Origin: Sipunculus nudus
Taxonomy: Eukaryota > Annelida > Sipuncula > Golfingiida > Sipunculidae
Reading direction: 5' to 3'
NCBI GenBank assembly: GCA_026874595.1
Contig: CM049313.1
Location: 37,788,659 to 37,852,658 of the forward strand
DNA: 64,000 nt
Part shown: positions 50,401 to 59,800 of the stretch, piece by piece
Layout of the letters: every line of letters begins with the position of its first letter
Numbering within the stretch: position 1 is the first letter of the stretch
Notes under the pieces: generated by a model
Seen by the model: the letters and a program-made list of their open reading frames with translations, nothing else
Told to the model about the DNA's origin: nothing
Database searches by the model: none
Program-made: the position numbers and the translations under genes

Positions 50401-51621
50401 AAACTGCAAATATTTTCCTTCCCGTTTAGCCCTCCCCAGGTGCAAAAGTTGCTGAGGCTATGACAGATCAACAAATAATTTGGGACCATAACTTTTTAGG
50501 ACCTTTTCTATACAGCACCCAATCATTCAACCAAGTTGAGTGTTAAGCAAACAGACAATCAAGCAAACACAGATGAAAACATAATCTCCAGAAGTAAATT
50601 GGAGATTCAGTTAACTTTCCTCTGAGAATCATATCCTAAAAAAATGCAGTGGATGAAAAAGGGGGGGGGGGAAGGGGCCCCCTGGATCCGCTTCTGCTGA
50701 ACATTATAAGTAAAAATCTAATGGACAGATTTTTTTCATAGTATGCACATTCATAGATATGAGTTATAGAACATTCTATTTAAATTAGGGTCATGACCTT
50801 TACTATGAGAGAAGCCTTGACCTTGAATATTTCCTAAATGTGCAAAAAACAAACAAAAATATTGTTTCTCATGTGGACAGATGTATCTATCTAAAAATTA
50901 AAATGAAATATGTCAGATGATAAGTTGTCAAAAGAGTCTGAAAACCTGTGACCTTGACCTTCAAGGTCAGATATGCTGATACATGTTTATAGGATTTTTG
51001 TTAACCCCATTGCTTTTGAAGTACAGTATTTCTTTTTCTTCATATTTTGATACACAAATTGTTTCCACTTAGATCTCAGACATGTTTGAAGACTGGTAAC
51101 CTTGAGCTTGGTCTTCAAGGTCAAATCTGTGAATATTTAGGATTTTGTTTACCATCTTACTTTTAAAGTAATCTGTTTCCTTCAAATTTGACCCCAAAAA
51201 ATATTTCCACCAATAGCTCAGATATTTTTTTTCAAGAATAGTGACCTTGACCTTGGTTTCGAAGGTCAAACCCGAAGAAATGCTGGTAGCCTCGGCAAGT
51301 GTCAGTATCTGCTTCCAGAGGGGGGGGGGGGGGGCCCTATTTTTGAAGGGGTTTGCATTGTCTTGGTATACTAAGGCACCTTCTATGCCAAGAAATTTCT
51401 AGTTAAGAATGCTGATAGAACAGGTAATAATTTTATTAATGCCGATAGAATGGATTAATATTTGTTATGTTACAGAAACGCCTTCACCTTCATCATCCTC
51501 ATCATCAGCCACAGATGATCAACCTCAGTCGAGCAGCGCAGAAGCACCGGCCGGGGAACGAACCCACAGGAAGGGACAGAAGGCCACCGGGAGACAGAGA
51601 TTCAGAAAGGGCAAATCATAA
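25875..51621 (+). CDS. Membrane-anchored TPR protein with a carboxylate clamp
   Basis: Eight exons give a complete 253-residue frame: 25875-25892, 26437-26646, 29508-29576, 30426-30513, 32957-33057, 33776-33846, 34430-34488 and 51476-51621 (TAA). The ATG at 25875 follows an in-frame TAA; an ATG at 25881 is also in frame. Residues 7-110 are three TPRs close to HOP TPR1 (GNECMKEEKY, YYTRAIKLDPNNP, SNRSLAF, LKPDWAKGYYR). K11, N15, N46, K76 and R80 match in identity and spacing the five HOP residues that grip the EEVD end of Hsp70/Hsp90. Two hydrophobic stretches follow (about 137-151 and 164-185), separated by an acidic turn, then a Ser-rich and finally basic tail. I infer a co-chaperone tethered to a membrane, organelle unknown. 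I do not recognise a named vertebrate orthologue. The last intron is 17 kb and holds a transposon nest. AATAAA lies at 51651. Confidence 0.88.
25893..26436. other. First intron of the TPR gene
   Basis: AT-rich intron with a short TATA-type microsatellite near 26310. I see no repeat element or coding exon. Confidence 0.6.
26764..26837. repeat. 31-base inverted repeat (hairpin), one mismatch
   Basis: ATAGATATGTGATGA, one differing base, then TCTGGGTCACGACCG pairs with its reverse copy across a 12-base loop (aggcgaaaccga). It stands immediately before the TA microsatellite that precedes the inverted-repeat element at 26927. It may be a tiny foldback element. Confidence 0.8.
26838..26926. repeat. 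TA-rich microsatellite
   Basis: Nearly pure (TA)n with a few G. The same type flanks the right end of the inverted-repeat element (27502-27540), so that element sits inside one TA tract. Confidence 0.9.
26927..27501. mobile_element. 575-base element with perfect 46-base terminal inverted repeats
   Basis: The left arm 26927-26972 begins GTCACAGGCGAAATTAGAAT, and 27456-27501 is its exact reverse complement. The match continues imperfectly to about 86 bases. Each arm holds smaller dyads built from GGCGGAT/ATCCGCC and CCTAGG. There is no reading frame in the AT-rich centre. It lies in intron 2 of the TPR gene inside a TA tract, so a TA or ATAT duplication cannot be told apart from the microsatellite. 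It is a young non-autonomous DNA element. Confidence 0.88.
27550..29330 (+). repeat. 17-base minisatellite with higher-order structure, about 100 copies
   Basis: The unit is GTGTCTGTAACAGAGAG (17 bases), varying mainly at the first seven bases. Between about 27830 and 28220 variants recur in a fixed order (gtgtctg..cagagag, gtgtctg..tagagag, atgtatgtta, atgcctgtta, atatatgtaa, gtgtatgtaa), a higher-order unit of roughly 100 bases. Later copies insert AAG (agaagatgta). The 142-residue reverse frame at 28892-29320 is an artefact of it. Confidence 0.92.
29712..30248. mobile_element. hAT-like miniature element, 537 bases
   Basis: The ends CAGTGATGTAG and, on the far side in reverse, CAGTGATGTAG are identical 11-base inverted repeats of the hAT type. 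Flanks CATTATTC (29704-29711) and CATCCTTC (30249-30256) agree at 6 of 8 bases, fitting an old 8-base target duplication. The interior is rich in GACTCA/TGAGTC words with no coding frame. It lies in intron 3 of the TPR gene. Confidence 0.65.
30557..32480 (-). mobile_element. Non-LTR retrotransposon, internally deleted and frameshifted
   Basis: On the minus strand, 32025-31681 encodes the start of an AP-type endonuclease (LLGTWNVRML, CDVIWNGYGE). 31690-31262 continues it (MGDMNAKVGTDN, SDHHLVVTKIK: the D.N and SDH catalytic signatures). 31222-30880 jumps to the post-polymerase region (VFAILKPVWRT, LLYGSETW). 30884-30576 gives the C-terminus (KWRWVGHTLRK, WNLQGKRRRG, TWRRSL). The reverse-transcriptase palm, including the catalytic YADD region, is missing. 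The 3' end is a short AACCAT repeat at 30557-30575. It is dead and lies in intron 4 of the TPR gene. Such endonucleases are often mislabelled craniofacial development protein 2. Confidence 0.88.
33225..33300. repeat. TA microsatellite
   Basis: (TA)n with occasional A insertions, in intron 5 of the TPR gene. A second short TA run lies at 33719-33746 just before exon 6. Confidence 0.85.
35300..37095. mobile_element. hAT-like element inserted in A1
   Basis: The ends AGGGGCGGATCCAG and, reversed on the right, AGTGGCGGATCCAG are terminal inverted repeats. The sequence without insertion exists at 38447-38480 (ccccagcttcagctctcagt). In A1 this text breaks after CAGCTTC and resumes as GCTTCAGTTCTAAG, so a few bases such as GCTTC are duplicated. 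A long TA tract (35353-35440) and G/C tracts near both ends are internal. No transposase frame is seen. Confidence 0.65.
35353..35440. repeat. TA microsatellite
   Basis: Nearly perfect (TA)n, about 88 bases, inside the left end of the hAT-like element. Confidence 0.9.
38640..43990 (+). repeat. Satellite array, unit about 335 bases, inside B1
   Basis: The word GCACAAATCGTAA returns at about 38993, 39328, 40537, 40872, 41208, 41549 and 41884, that is every 335-341 bases. Each unit contains GGACCTAGAATCTTCATTCT, AATTAGGTCTCTGTTACCCA, GAGCTATGGGGCCCCAAAGT, CTGCAGACTGGTGGCGCCAC and TCTCTATTTTTGAGACC. Units after about 43300 are shortened. Frames on either strand are chance. Confidence 0.88.
42925..44127 (+). 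mobile_element. Inner B-family copy with both ends
   Basis: The start AGCTCAGCTGACTGAAAG and the end GTCAGCTGAGCGTCATGACC (one change inside the terminal palindrome, GACCCCTGGGTC) then ACTTGTT bracket five short satellite units. Flanking B text resumes as an ATACGATTTTTTTTCTCT-type block, so it probably sits inside another satellite unit. Confidence 0.5.
44462..46068 (-). mobile_element. C-family element inserted in B1, minus orientation
   Basis: Read on the minus strand it begins CTAGAATACGGGTAGCCGAC and ends near CGGTCAAAAACATAGTATCC, AAAACTTCGTTTTGATGGGTAC. The B text cctgtattttt / tttttaaagttt is interrupted here and unbroken in E1 (8240-8258). Four satellite units of about 285 bases lie inside, each with GACAGGTGGCGCCACCTACA and a second GGTGGCGCCACCTGCAACC core. 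Confidence 0.7.
48266..49737. mobile_element. Foldback A-family element A3, nested in A1
   Basis: It starts TTAGCTCAGCTGACT on the plus strand and ends with the same A 5' end on the minus strand (AGTCAGCTGAGCTAA). The minus-strand part, 49737 down to about 48480, is the 5' half of an A element; 48266-48480 is a second copy of its first 215 bases in inverted orientation. So it has two 5' ends and no 3' palindrome. Confidence 0.65.
50645..50696. mobile_element. Solo right end of a hAT-like element
   Basis: A G tract, then GGGGCCCCCTGGATCCGCTT and CTGCTG, is the CAGAAGCGGATCCAGGGGG end read in reverse. I see no matching left end upstream. A similar G tract without the end stands at 51320-51335. 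Confidence 0.4.
50770..51280. repeat. AAGGTCA-rich tandem repeat, three units
   Basis: Units of about 140-160 bases each hold a dyad of the form TGACCTTGACCTTCAAGGTC around an AGATATG/TGAATAT block. It lies near the end of the last intron of the TPR gene. The dyad resembles nuclear-receptor half-sites but belongs to the repeat. Confidence 0.55.
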
Positions 51622-51650
51622 CGTTCACTGTGCAATAAGGCCACACCAAT

Positions 51651-51656
51651 AATAAA
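51651..51656 (+). terminator. Poly(A) signal of the TPR gene
   Basis: AATAAA lies 30 bases after the TAA stop, a normal distance for a compact 3' UTR. Later AATAAA copies downstream could also be used. Confidence 0.5.
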
Positions 51657-53788
51657 TTGTTCTATAGACCACTGGACATTATATTTAGGAGCTAGTAGGC
51701 CACTTTTATTTTGATAATCTTCTGATTGAGACAAAACATGTGAACTTTTGCCAGCTTTTAGGTAGGAAAAATATTCTTCAGTTCTTGAAATTGTGCATGT
51801 GTACTTCACAAATTTTAATTCATTTTCATTTATATTTTAAATTACACTTTTGACACTTAATTAAATCAATTTCCACAAATATGTTTTACACAGTATTTGA
51901 CAGAACCCAGATGACAACCAGTTAGCAACATTACTGGGGACCTGGTTTTCATTTTCCTAAAAAGTCTGATCATTAAAACAAGGGGCAGCAACTACATAGA
52001 GCTATTTATTTTTCTTTGTGTGGCCTGAAAGTATGTGATTGTGTGTTTCAATGAAGTCAGGATTTCAAGAATTGGATATTTAAGAACAGCATGATTGTGA
52101 TGGCTGAAACTGCTCAATTTAATTCATGACCGATCAAAGAATGGCACAGATATATATTGCAGGGCTACTTAAGATGTATGATTAAAGGAAAAGAATTTTG
52201 TGGATTAGGGTAGAGCTCAACAAGCTGTGCTTTAATCTGACCATTCCATGCTTCACTATGATTTTACACACATGAATTATAAGATTACATTTGCTTTCTT
52301 AATATGAAGTTTTATTTATAAAAGGTATTTAATGATTATGGGAGGATATTCTAGAAGGTCATTTTTGCAACCTCAAAATAAATACCTGGTAATTTAAATG
52401 ATTAATCGTCTCCTGGGAAATGAAGAACATTTATTTTTTCAATAATTAGTACTGCTCAGTATTAGCTCACATTGAGAATGGTATTGCAAAATGGAAATTA
52501 AAAAATAAATTTCACATGCTATGGTTGCCAGAAATGTCATGTGTATTAAAGACGGAGGCAAATGCTAGAGTTTCTAAGATTTTTCAAGATTTAAGAATAT
52601 ATTACACATATATTTTGCATTAATTTATAGTGAAAGCTAGTGAAATATCCAAAACAGATAAGACATGTTATCAATAAAGGCTGACAAGATCTGGGCTGTG
52701 ACAGATACATGAGAGTTTGTAGGATATTTTTTTTAGGTAGAAAAGTGCAAAATTAAAATGAGAGTACATCTTGAGAACAGATTATTCATGGAGCAGAAAC
52801 TGTTACAGTTGCTCAGACTAGATGGTATTCATGTATCAAATGACCTCACTGCCAATGTGTGGATGTTGTTTATATATTAGTGTTCATTCACTAATTACTT
52901 CATAATTGTACCAGGGTATTTTAAATTAATTCCTGTGCATCATTAGACTGTCATTAAAAAAGGGCAATCAAATGAATTTTGTATATTTTATTAACACTAC
53001 ATTTATGTTTAACTAGATAAAATCAAATTTTTGCATGAAGATTTACATGGAATAAATGATGGAATATTTGTTGAATGTTTATATGAGAATGTTTTACAGA
53101 TCTTGTTTGTACATTTGAGTGATAAATGGAGCTACACAAGATAACTTTTAATAAAATATCACCAAGGAGGCTGTCTTGTACCTGGAACTTTTCTGTTATT
53201 TCAGAGGAAATATTTTGAGCCATTCAAATTGAAGGTAACCGGTAAAGGCCATATAGTCATCTATGCAACAAAGCATAACACAGAACTCTGCTGGCTGGTG
53301 GTTTCATTTCCTTTATCCACACACTTTATACATGATAATTTAGATTTTGTTGATGTACCATTCCATTGATATGAATACTTATTTATGCATATTAAGAAAC
53401 TTTGACAAAAATATTTGATATATTTGATAAATTATCAGTAAAAACTTGATATTTATACTGAGAAGTTGTCAATTACCAATACATGTTCAACTCTAATTCT
53501 CTGTTAATTTGGAACTGTCATGTTTTAAATTTTTCAAACTTTCACCCTTTCACACTTGTGGGGTTTCGGGTGAAATAAGAAAAATCTAAATATTTTTCTT
53601 TATCATGTCATATACAGAAAACCAGATATATTTAACAATATTCAGACAGAATATGTATAATATGAAATATTTTGAGACTAACCGGAACTGTATTTGTTAA
53701 TATGTTAGCCACATTTAGATCATGTACCAATTGTAAGATTAAGGAAATTGATAAAAACTTTTAAAATGTTGTTCACAAGAGAAAAAAA

Positions 53789-53794
53789 TTTATT
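53789..53794 (-). terminator. Poly(A) signal of TRMT1
   Basis: The minus strand has AATAAA about 53 bases after the TGA stop, followed by a T-rich stretch. It is the nearest canonical signal. Confidence 0.5.
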
Positions 53795-53846
53795 AAGTAT
53801 AGACTTCCAAATGTTATAAGAAAATGAGCCATAGAAATCTGCCGAG

Positions 53847-56800
53847 TCATGATGACATATCATCTTGTTTGTGATTGGCTGCTGGGAGGTCATGTGAGTA
53901 ACAACATTCATCCCCAAGGTCACACTTATTCTGGCGAAGTTTCTTGCATGGAAACTGCTTCAGATCCAAGCTTCTTTTCTGAAAAATAAACCAAGACATA
54001 TTAGAAAATAAGAATAGAAAGAAATTCACAGAGCTCTCTGAGGGAAGGATATCAGTTCCTTGCTTCTGAGTTGGTGTCCAAAGTTACAAACCTTTTCAAG
54101 ATCACCACAAATGGTGCATAATAGGGCTGTAACAATGCCCCAAATAACCCATGCATTGAATCAAAGCCAGTCATTTAGCGAATCAGGCATGAAATAATTG
54201 ATTAATTTCAATTATTGCATATTCTTTCATTTCATACTTTTTCAATCACCAGCTCTTACCTAGAAACAGATAAACAGCATACATGATGAAGTAGCACTGT
54301 TATTTAACAAAGTCACCTTATATCCTTCATTAGATGCTAGCATAATAAAGGATGAGTAGATTTAAATATTTCTAGGTCTGCATAAATTCTCAGGTACCAT
54401 TTATTATCATCTTAATTAAATAGCATCATATAGGTTAAAACTTTTAATAGATGTACATCTCTGACAGAATATGGTGACCGTAAGCAATAATTGTATCGAG
54501 AATGGAATCAAAAGGCAATAATTGAATTGAATCAAAGACCCCTTAGCAATTCACAGGCCTAGTTCATAATATGTCTGTTGCATATTTTGTGACCTCCGGC
54601 CTCACTAGATATGCAAAAGGATTCAAACTGAACAAAAATGTTAATCACTTAATATTTCTGTTGAATTTCATCAAAATGCATTATGTTCCTGGTAAGTCAT
54701 TGCAGTGACACCATAAAGTAGCCTTATGACCTCTGACCTTATTAAATATGTGTGGATTTTGTCCATAATCAAACTCAAGTGAGATAATCTATTGGTAAGT
54801 GGGTTTTGGTGAACTCTCATGTAAATCCACCAAAGCCCTGGTAAGTTATTGTGGCGACACTGAAAGTTAATAGACAACGACAGACCATTAGCATACCATA
54901 ATACATTCCTGTCAAGAGTACATACAAGAGTTCTGTTTTCATTCAAGAAACGTAATATTTGTTGGTCATTCAAATACATTTATTTTTTTCTGCCCCAGAT
55001 TACCTACCTTAAGGTTTCCAGTTATGTGTAATTATGTACAGTTCCCCCAAAAGGATTTGTGTTCTGGTGTTTTTCCTAAGATTTTAATGCTGTGGTATCT
55101 AGAATTCATGCTATCAAAAAGATGTGTTAGCCTGAGATCTAAGACCACATGTTTTTGGTCGATGTGCAGAAGCTTCAGATTTTGTTGGGATATTGTTGTC
55201 TCTCATGCTTGATAAGCAACAAAAATTATGACTTGGAGAAAATCTTGAGGGCAGATGAAAACTTAAACAGATCCACTTTAACATGTTGAGACAACATCAG
55301 GCGAACACAAAAACTAAATCACATAAAGAAATTGGACCAAAATCTGATAATTTTGTTTTTGAGCTGGAGTGAAATATTTTTCAGATAGACACTCCAAAAC
55401 CAATCCCAACCAAGGTATATATGAGAGCGACCACTGACCCAAATCTGAATGAAATTGGATATTATTTAGGAAAGTTATCACACAGAAACAAACCTGTGAT
55501 GGATGGACAGACAGACAGAAAGAGGGACAGACAGACAGAAAGAGGGACAGACAGACAAACCAAAAGCAATGTCCCCTTTTCTGCAGAAGCAGGGGCCAAA
55601 ATAGGGTTCACATTGGCCTAGTTTAAGGCTGATATGAAGATCTGACCTCGACATGCCTATTACCTAAAAAAGAACATTAAGTTCTTACCAATACATTAAG
55701 ATTAATTTCATTTACTGTGAAAATCCATGCTTAAGAATTTTTCAGGTTTTCTATATATACACCAATTAATGTCATGTTAGTAATATCTCTGTTACTATCA
55801 TGCGAGGTAGAATTGAGCAACACCTGTTCCTGAAAGGTTTAAATCTAACTGCACAACATTAAAGGGAGCATGTGCATTTAAAAGGACTGGAATTTGGAGA
55901 ATTACACTGCAGTTGGTGCATGTTTCCTACTGTCAGGAATGTGCAATAGGACAATACTGAGTGAGAAAGGCTCACACTTTTGCGTTTTCCTTGGTGCTTG
56001 TATCGTTTTTCTGCCTGAACTTCTGGATTACCCTTGCGTGAGGCCTTGACCTTGGGCCCCCAGTCCTTCTCTGGGTTGGCCTGGTAACGGAGAAGTTTTG
56101 CCTGACGTGAGCGGGGATTGGCATCGTCCCTGAGAGTGAAGTCTGCTACTCTTTGTGGCTCCTTACTCAGCAAAGCCTTGGCTGTGGACCCGTCCCGTTG
56201 ACGGGATTTCTTCACTGGATGTAACTGTGTCCAGCTTCTCATCATGTCCTGCAAACAAAACACATTTAATGGAAAAAACAAGCAAATTCGTGGAATTAAT
56301 GTCCCCCGCTTTGGGATCTTGTTGTTTTTCATGCTTGATAAAGGACGGACAGACAGAGTGACAGACAGACAGAAGCCAGGCACTCCAAAACAAATCCCAA
56401 CCAGAGGATGAAAGCAATCACTGACCAAAATTTGAATTAAATCGGATAATATTTAGGAAACTTTTCCAACAGAAACAAAAACCTGACAGAGTGACAGACA
56501 GACAGACGGACATAAGCCAGACACTTCAAAACAAATCCAAACATGAGAGCAATCACTGACTAAAATTTGAATGACATCGGATAATACTGAGGAAAGTTAT
56601 AGCAGGGAAACAAAAACCTGACAGAGGGACAGACTAAGATACAGACAGACAGAGAAAAGCCAGATACTCCAAAACTAATCCCAACCAAAGTATGCATGAG
56701 AGCAATGTCTGACCAAAATTTGAATGAAATCAGATAATATTTAGGAAAGTTATTGCACGGAAATGAAAATCTCACGGACTGGCAAACAGGGTGACAGACA

Positions 56801-59800
56801 GACAGATGCCAGACATGCCAAAACCAATCCCAACCATTGTAAGCATGAGTTCAATCGCTGAAAAAAATTTGAATGAAATCAGATAATATTTAGAAAAATA
56901 ATGGCACAGACTCGAAAACCTGACAGATGGACAGACAGACAGACAGAAAGAAGCTAGACACTCCAAAACCAATCCTAACCAAGGTAAGCATGAGAGTAAT
57001 GACTGAGCAAAATTTGAATGAAATAGGATAATATTTAGGAAAGTTATCGCATGGAAATGAAAACCTGACAGACAGACAGACAGAGAGACAGACATACAAA
57101 CAGAAGCCAGACACTGCAAAACAAATCCCAACCAAGGTAAGCATGAGAGCAATCACTGACCAAAATTTGAATGAAATCAGATAATATTTAGGAAAGTTAT
57201 GGCACAGAAATGAAAATCTCATGGACTGACAAACAGACAGATCGACAGACAAACCCAAACAATGTCCCTCACATCCGTGGAGCAGACCAATCCCAACCAA
57301 GGTATGCATGAGAGCAATCACTGCCCAAAATTTGAATGAAATCAGATAATATAAAGGAAAGTTATCGCACAGAAACGAAAAAACCTGACAGATAGACAAA
57401 GTGACAGACAGAAGGACAGACAAGCCCAAAACAATGTCCCCCACATCTGTGGAGCGGGGGACAATAATACTTATGCATGTTCCTTAATTAAGATTTAAAC
57501 TAGGGACCCATGGGTCTCGACGCTCAGCTGAATTTGTCATTAAGGATATTTTTACTAGCTTTTTCAAAATCTTGGTCCTGTGACCTTGACCTGAAAATCT
57601 GAAAACTTACTTTCCTTGAACTTATACAATTCTGATTTTCATAACAATCCATCCACCCATTCTTGATTTTCACAAAATATGGAATGATTCAATTTAAATG
57701 CCACTATATTATGCATATTTATGCATGTTCACAATAAAAAGGAAATCTGCTGATTAGTTTTAATTAATAACTCACACTGTCCTCAAGTGGCAGTGATGGG
57801 GGTATTAAATGGCATGTAGTGACTTAATTTTAGGTCTCTGAGGAGACTTTTTATTGACCTCACTGTATTTTCACTAAGAAGTTCCTTAGGTCAGCAGTAA
57901 CAATTAGTGCCTTAGTAACAGACTGCTAGATGCAAGGATGGCTGGACTGACAATCTGACAAAGCACCATTCCTAATCCTCAGATGTCTTTCAGTCAGCTG
58001 AGCTAAAAACTCTGTATCCAGAGATTTGCACAGAACCAACAAAATCTGGCAGCGGTAGATTTAGCTAACTTTGGTTAGTGCAAGATCTCTTTCCCCGTTA
58101 CTACCATTATTTTATAAGGGTCTGATCCATTTTTTTGGAGGAATCATGCAAATATTTTTTATTTGTTGGGCAGTAAATGAACCAATGTGTATTCCACAAG
58201 ATAACAATGTGAACAGCCCCTTGTGAATTTTGACATTACATAAAAGAAAAATGTGCATAAAAACCATGTAATACACTACTCAAACATATTACTGAAACAG
58301 TGTTTTTCAATAAATATATAGGTACCCCATCTGGTTAAATACTTTGGGGTCCCGTAAATTTTCTGCTTTCCAGACCCCACTGCCTGATAAAAAATGTTGC
58401 AAATTTTAAGCCCTGGTAACAATTTATAACAGTAATATTAATCTAAACTTATTCATATTTGGGTTTTCATTCCTAAGATGAAATTGTGATGAAAACATTC
58501 AAAAGGAAAAATTATGCATATGTGGATTTTGGTATTATAGAAACTGAAACAATATGTTGACAAAAGTGGTTAAAATATTAAACCTTATTTTTGGACAGTA
58601 TAAAAAAGCCTTTTTCCTGCTGTTTACTACCTGTGCTAATCATCTCACCCAGATAAAAGATGGTGGCGCATCAGTCTTTATAGAGTTCTTCTCAGCGTGT
58701 GACATGGAGACCCGGTACCCAGCATTCATCAGTGCAGACCTACAGATAAAAGCAGGGTTCATGTCCAATACCGGTACTTCAGACTTCAGTAATGTAATTT
58801 ATATGTATTAATATTAACATTCTTTAGTTAGTTTAATCACAATAAACTATGGAAAAAATGCATAAAGCACATTATTCTACATCACTGGAAACAAGATTTG
58901 GTTTTACCAAAAATCTTTAAAAGCATGTACCCAGGATGATCTTTGGATTATCATTTTTTAATCTATAAAATAACTCTTAAAGAAAAGTTAAACAAAATAT
59001 AATCATTTTTACTCGATCTTATACATGAATATTAACAGCAGTATACATATATGTTTCATTTGTATTCAGGTATATTGAACTAGATGATGACTTCCAGGGT
59101 ATTTTATGCTTGTGTAATATGAATTTTAGTGTAGCATAGAATGTCCTACTATTACATATAAATAATATGTCATATTCCTCTCCTCAGTGTTCCTGCATGA
59201 CTGGCCTATTATGACACTAAAGTAATTTTTTCATAGCCATAATCTGGCTGGAGCTAGGCCGGAAAATGTTCAATCAAGAACTCAGTGCACTGGTGTTCTA
59301 TCAGTTTTAAAATACAGGCCATCAGACAATCACCATGTACATGGACAAGTGTAAAGCATCTCTTTAAACAAAAATAATGATACTGGCTACTGTACACTGT
59401 GCACTAGGTTAGTGAGTGAACCTACATCTCAGCTTTGTTTCAAGTTAACTGCTGCTTTGTTTAGCAGCTTTTTCAGGAGATCTGGAATTACTGCAGTACA
59501 TAACCGCTATGTGAGGAGTGTCACTCTGTCCTGGCTGCAGGGTAAAACAAGACTACCAAAAAAAATGCCATAATGTGTCAATGGAGTAGGAACATTGTGG
59601 GAGCTAATACCTTAATGGCCTGTATAATGTTACATTTGTCATACCTGACTTGGAGTATCAGAGGTGGTGTACAGTGTATTACATTACACAGTGAATCCAT
59701 AACATAATACAGAGGTACGTTAGGTAACTCCTCCATCGCCAGATTCAACATCCCAATGATCCGCTGCTCTGTGTGAAGCTGCCCTGGGTTCTCACTCACT

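Larger units (their letters stand above)
51622..53846. other. Intergenic region between the TPR gene and TRMT1
   Basis: 3' UTR of the TPR gene, then AT-rich sequence up to the converging TRMT1 3' end. I see no recognisable repeat, exon or RNA gene in it. Confidence 0.6.

Noticed and set aside
50770-51280. Cluster of AAGGTCA nuclear-receptor-like half-sites
   Set aside because: They recur at the same place in each tandem unit and in other dispersed repeats (950-1390, 4070-4090), so they are repeat content and not evidence of an enhancer.
56772-57444. Reverse-strand frames of 126 and 184 residues with repeated hydrophobic segments
   Set aside because: They are the D-family satellite read backwards. 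The repeated peptide follows the DNA unit, frames shift between units, and GACAGACAGA gives the Ser/Val/Cys runs.
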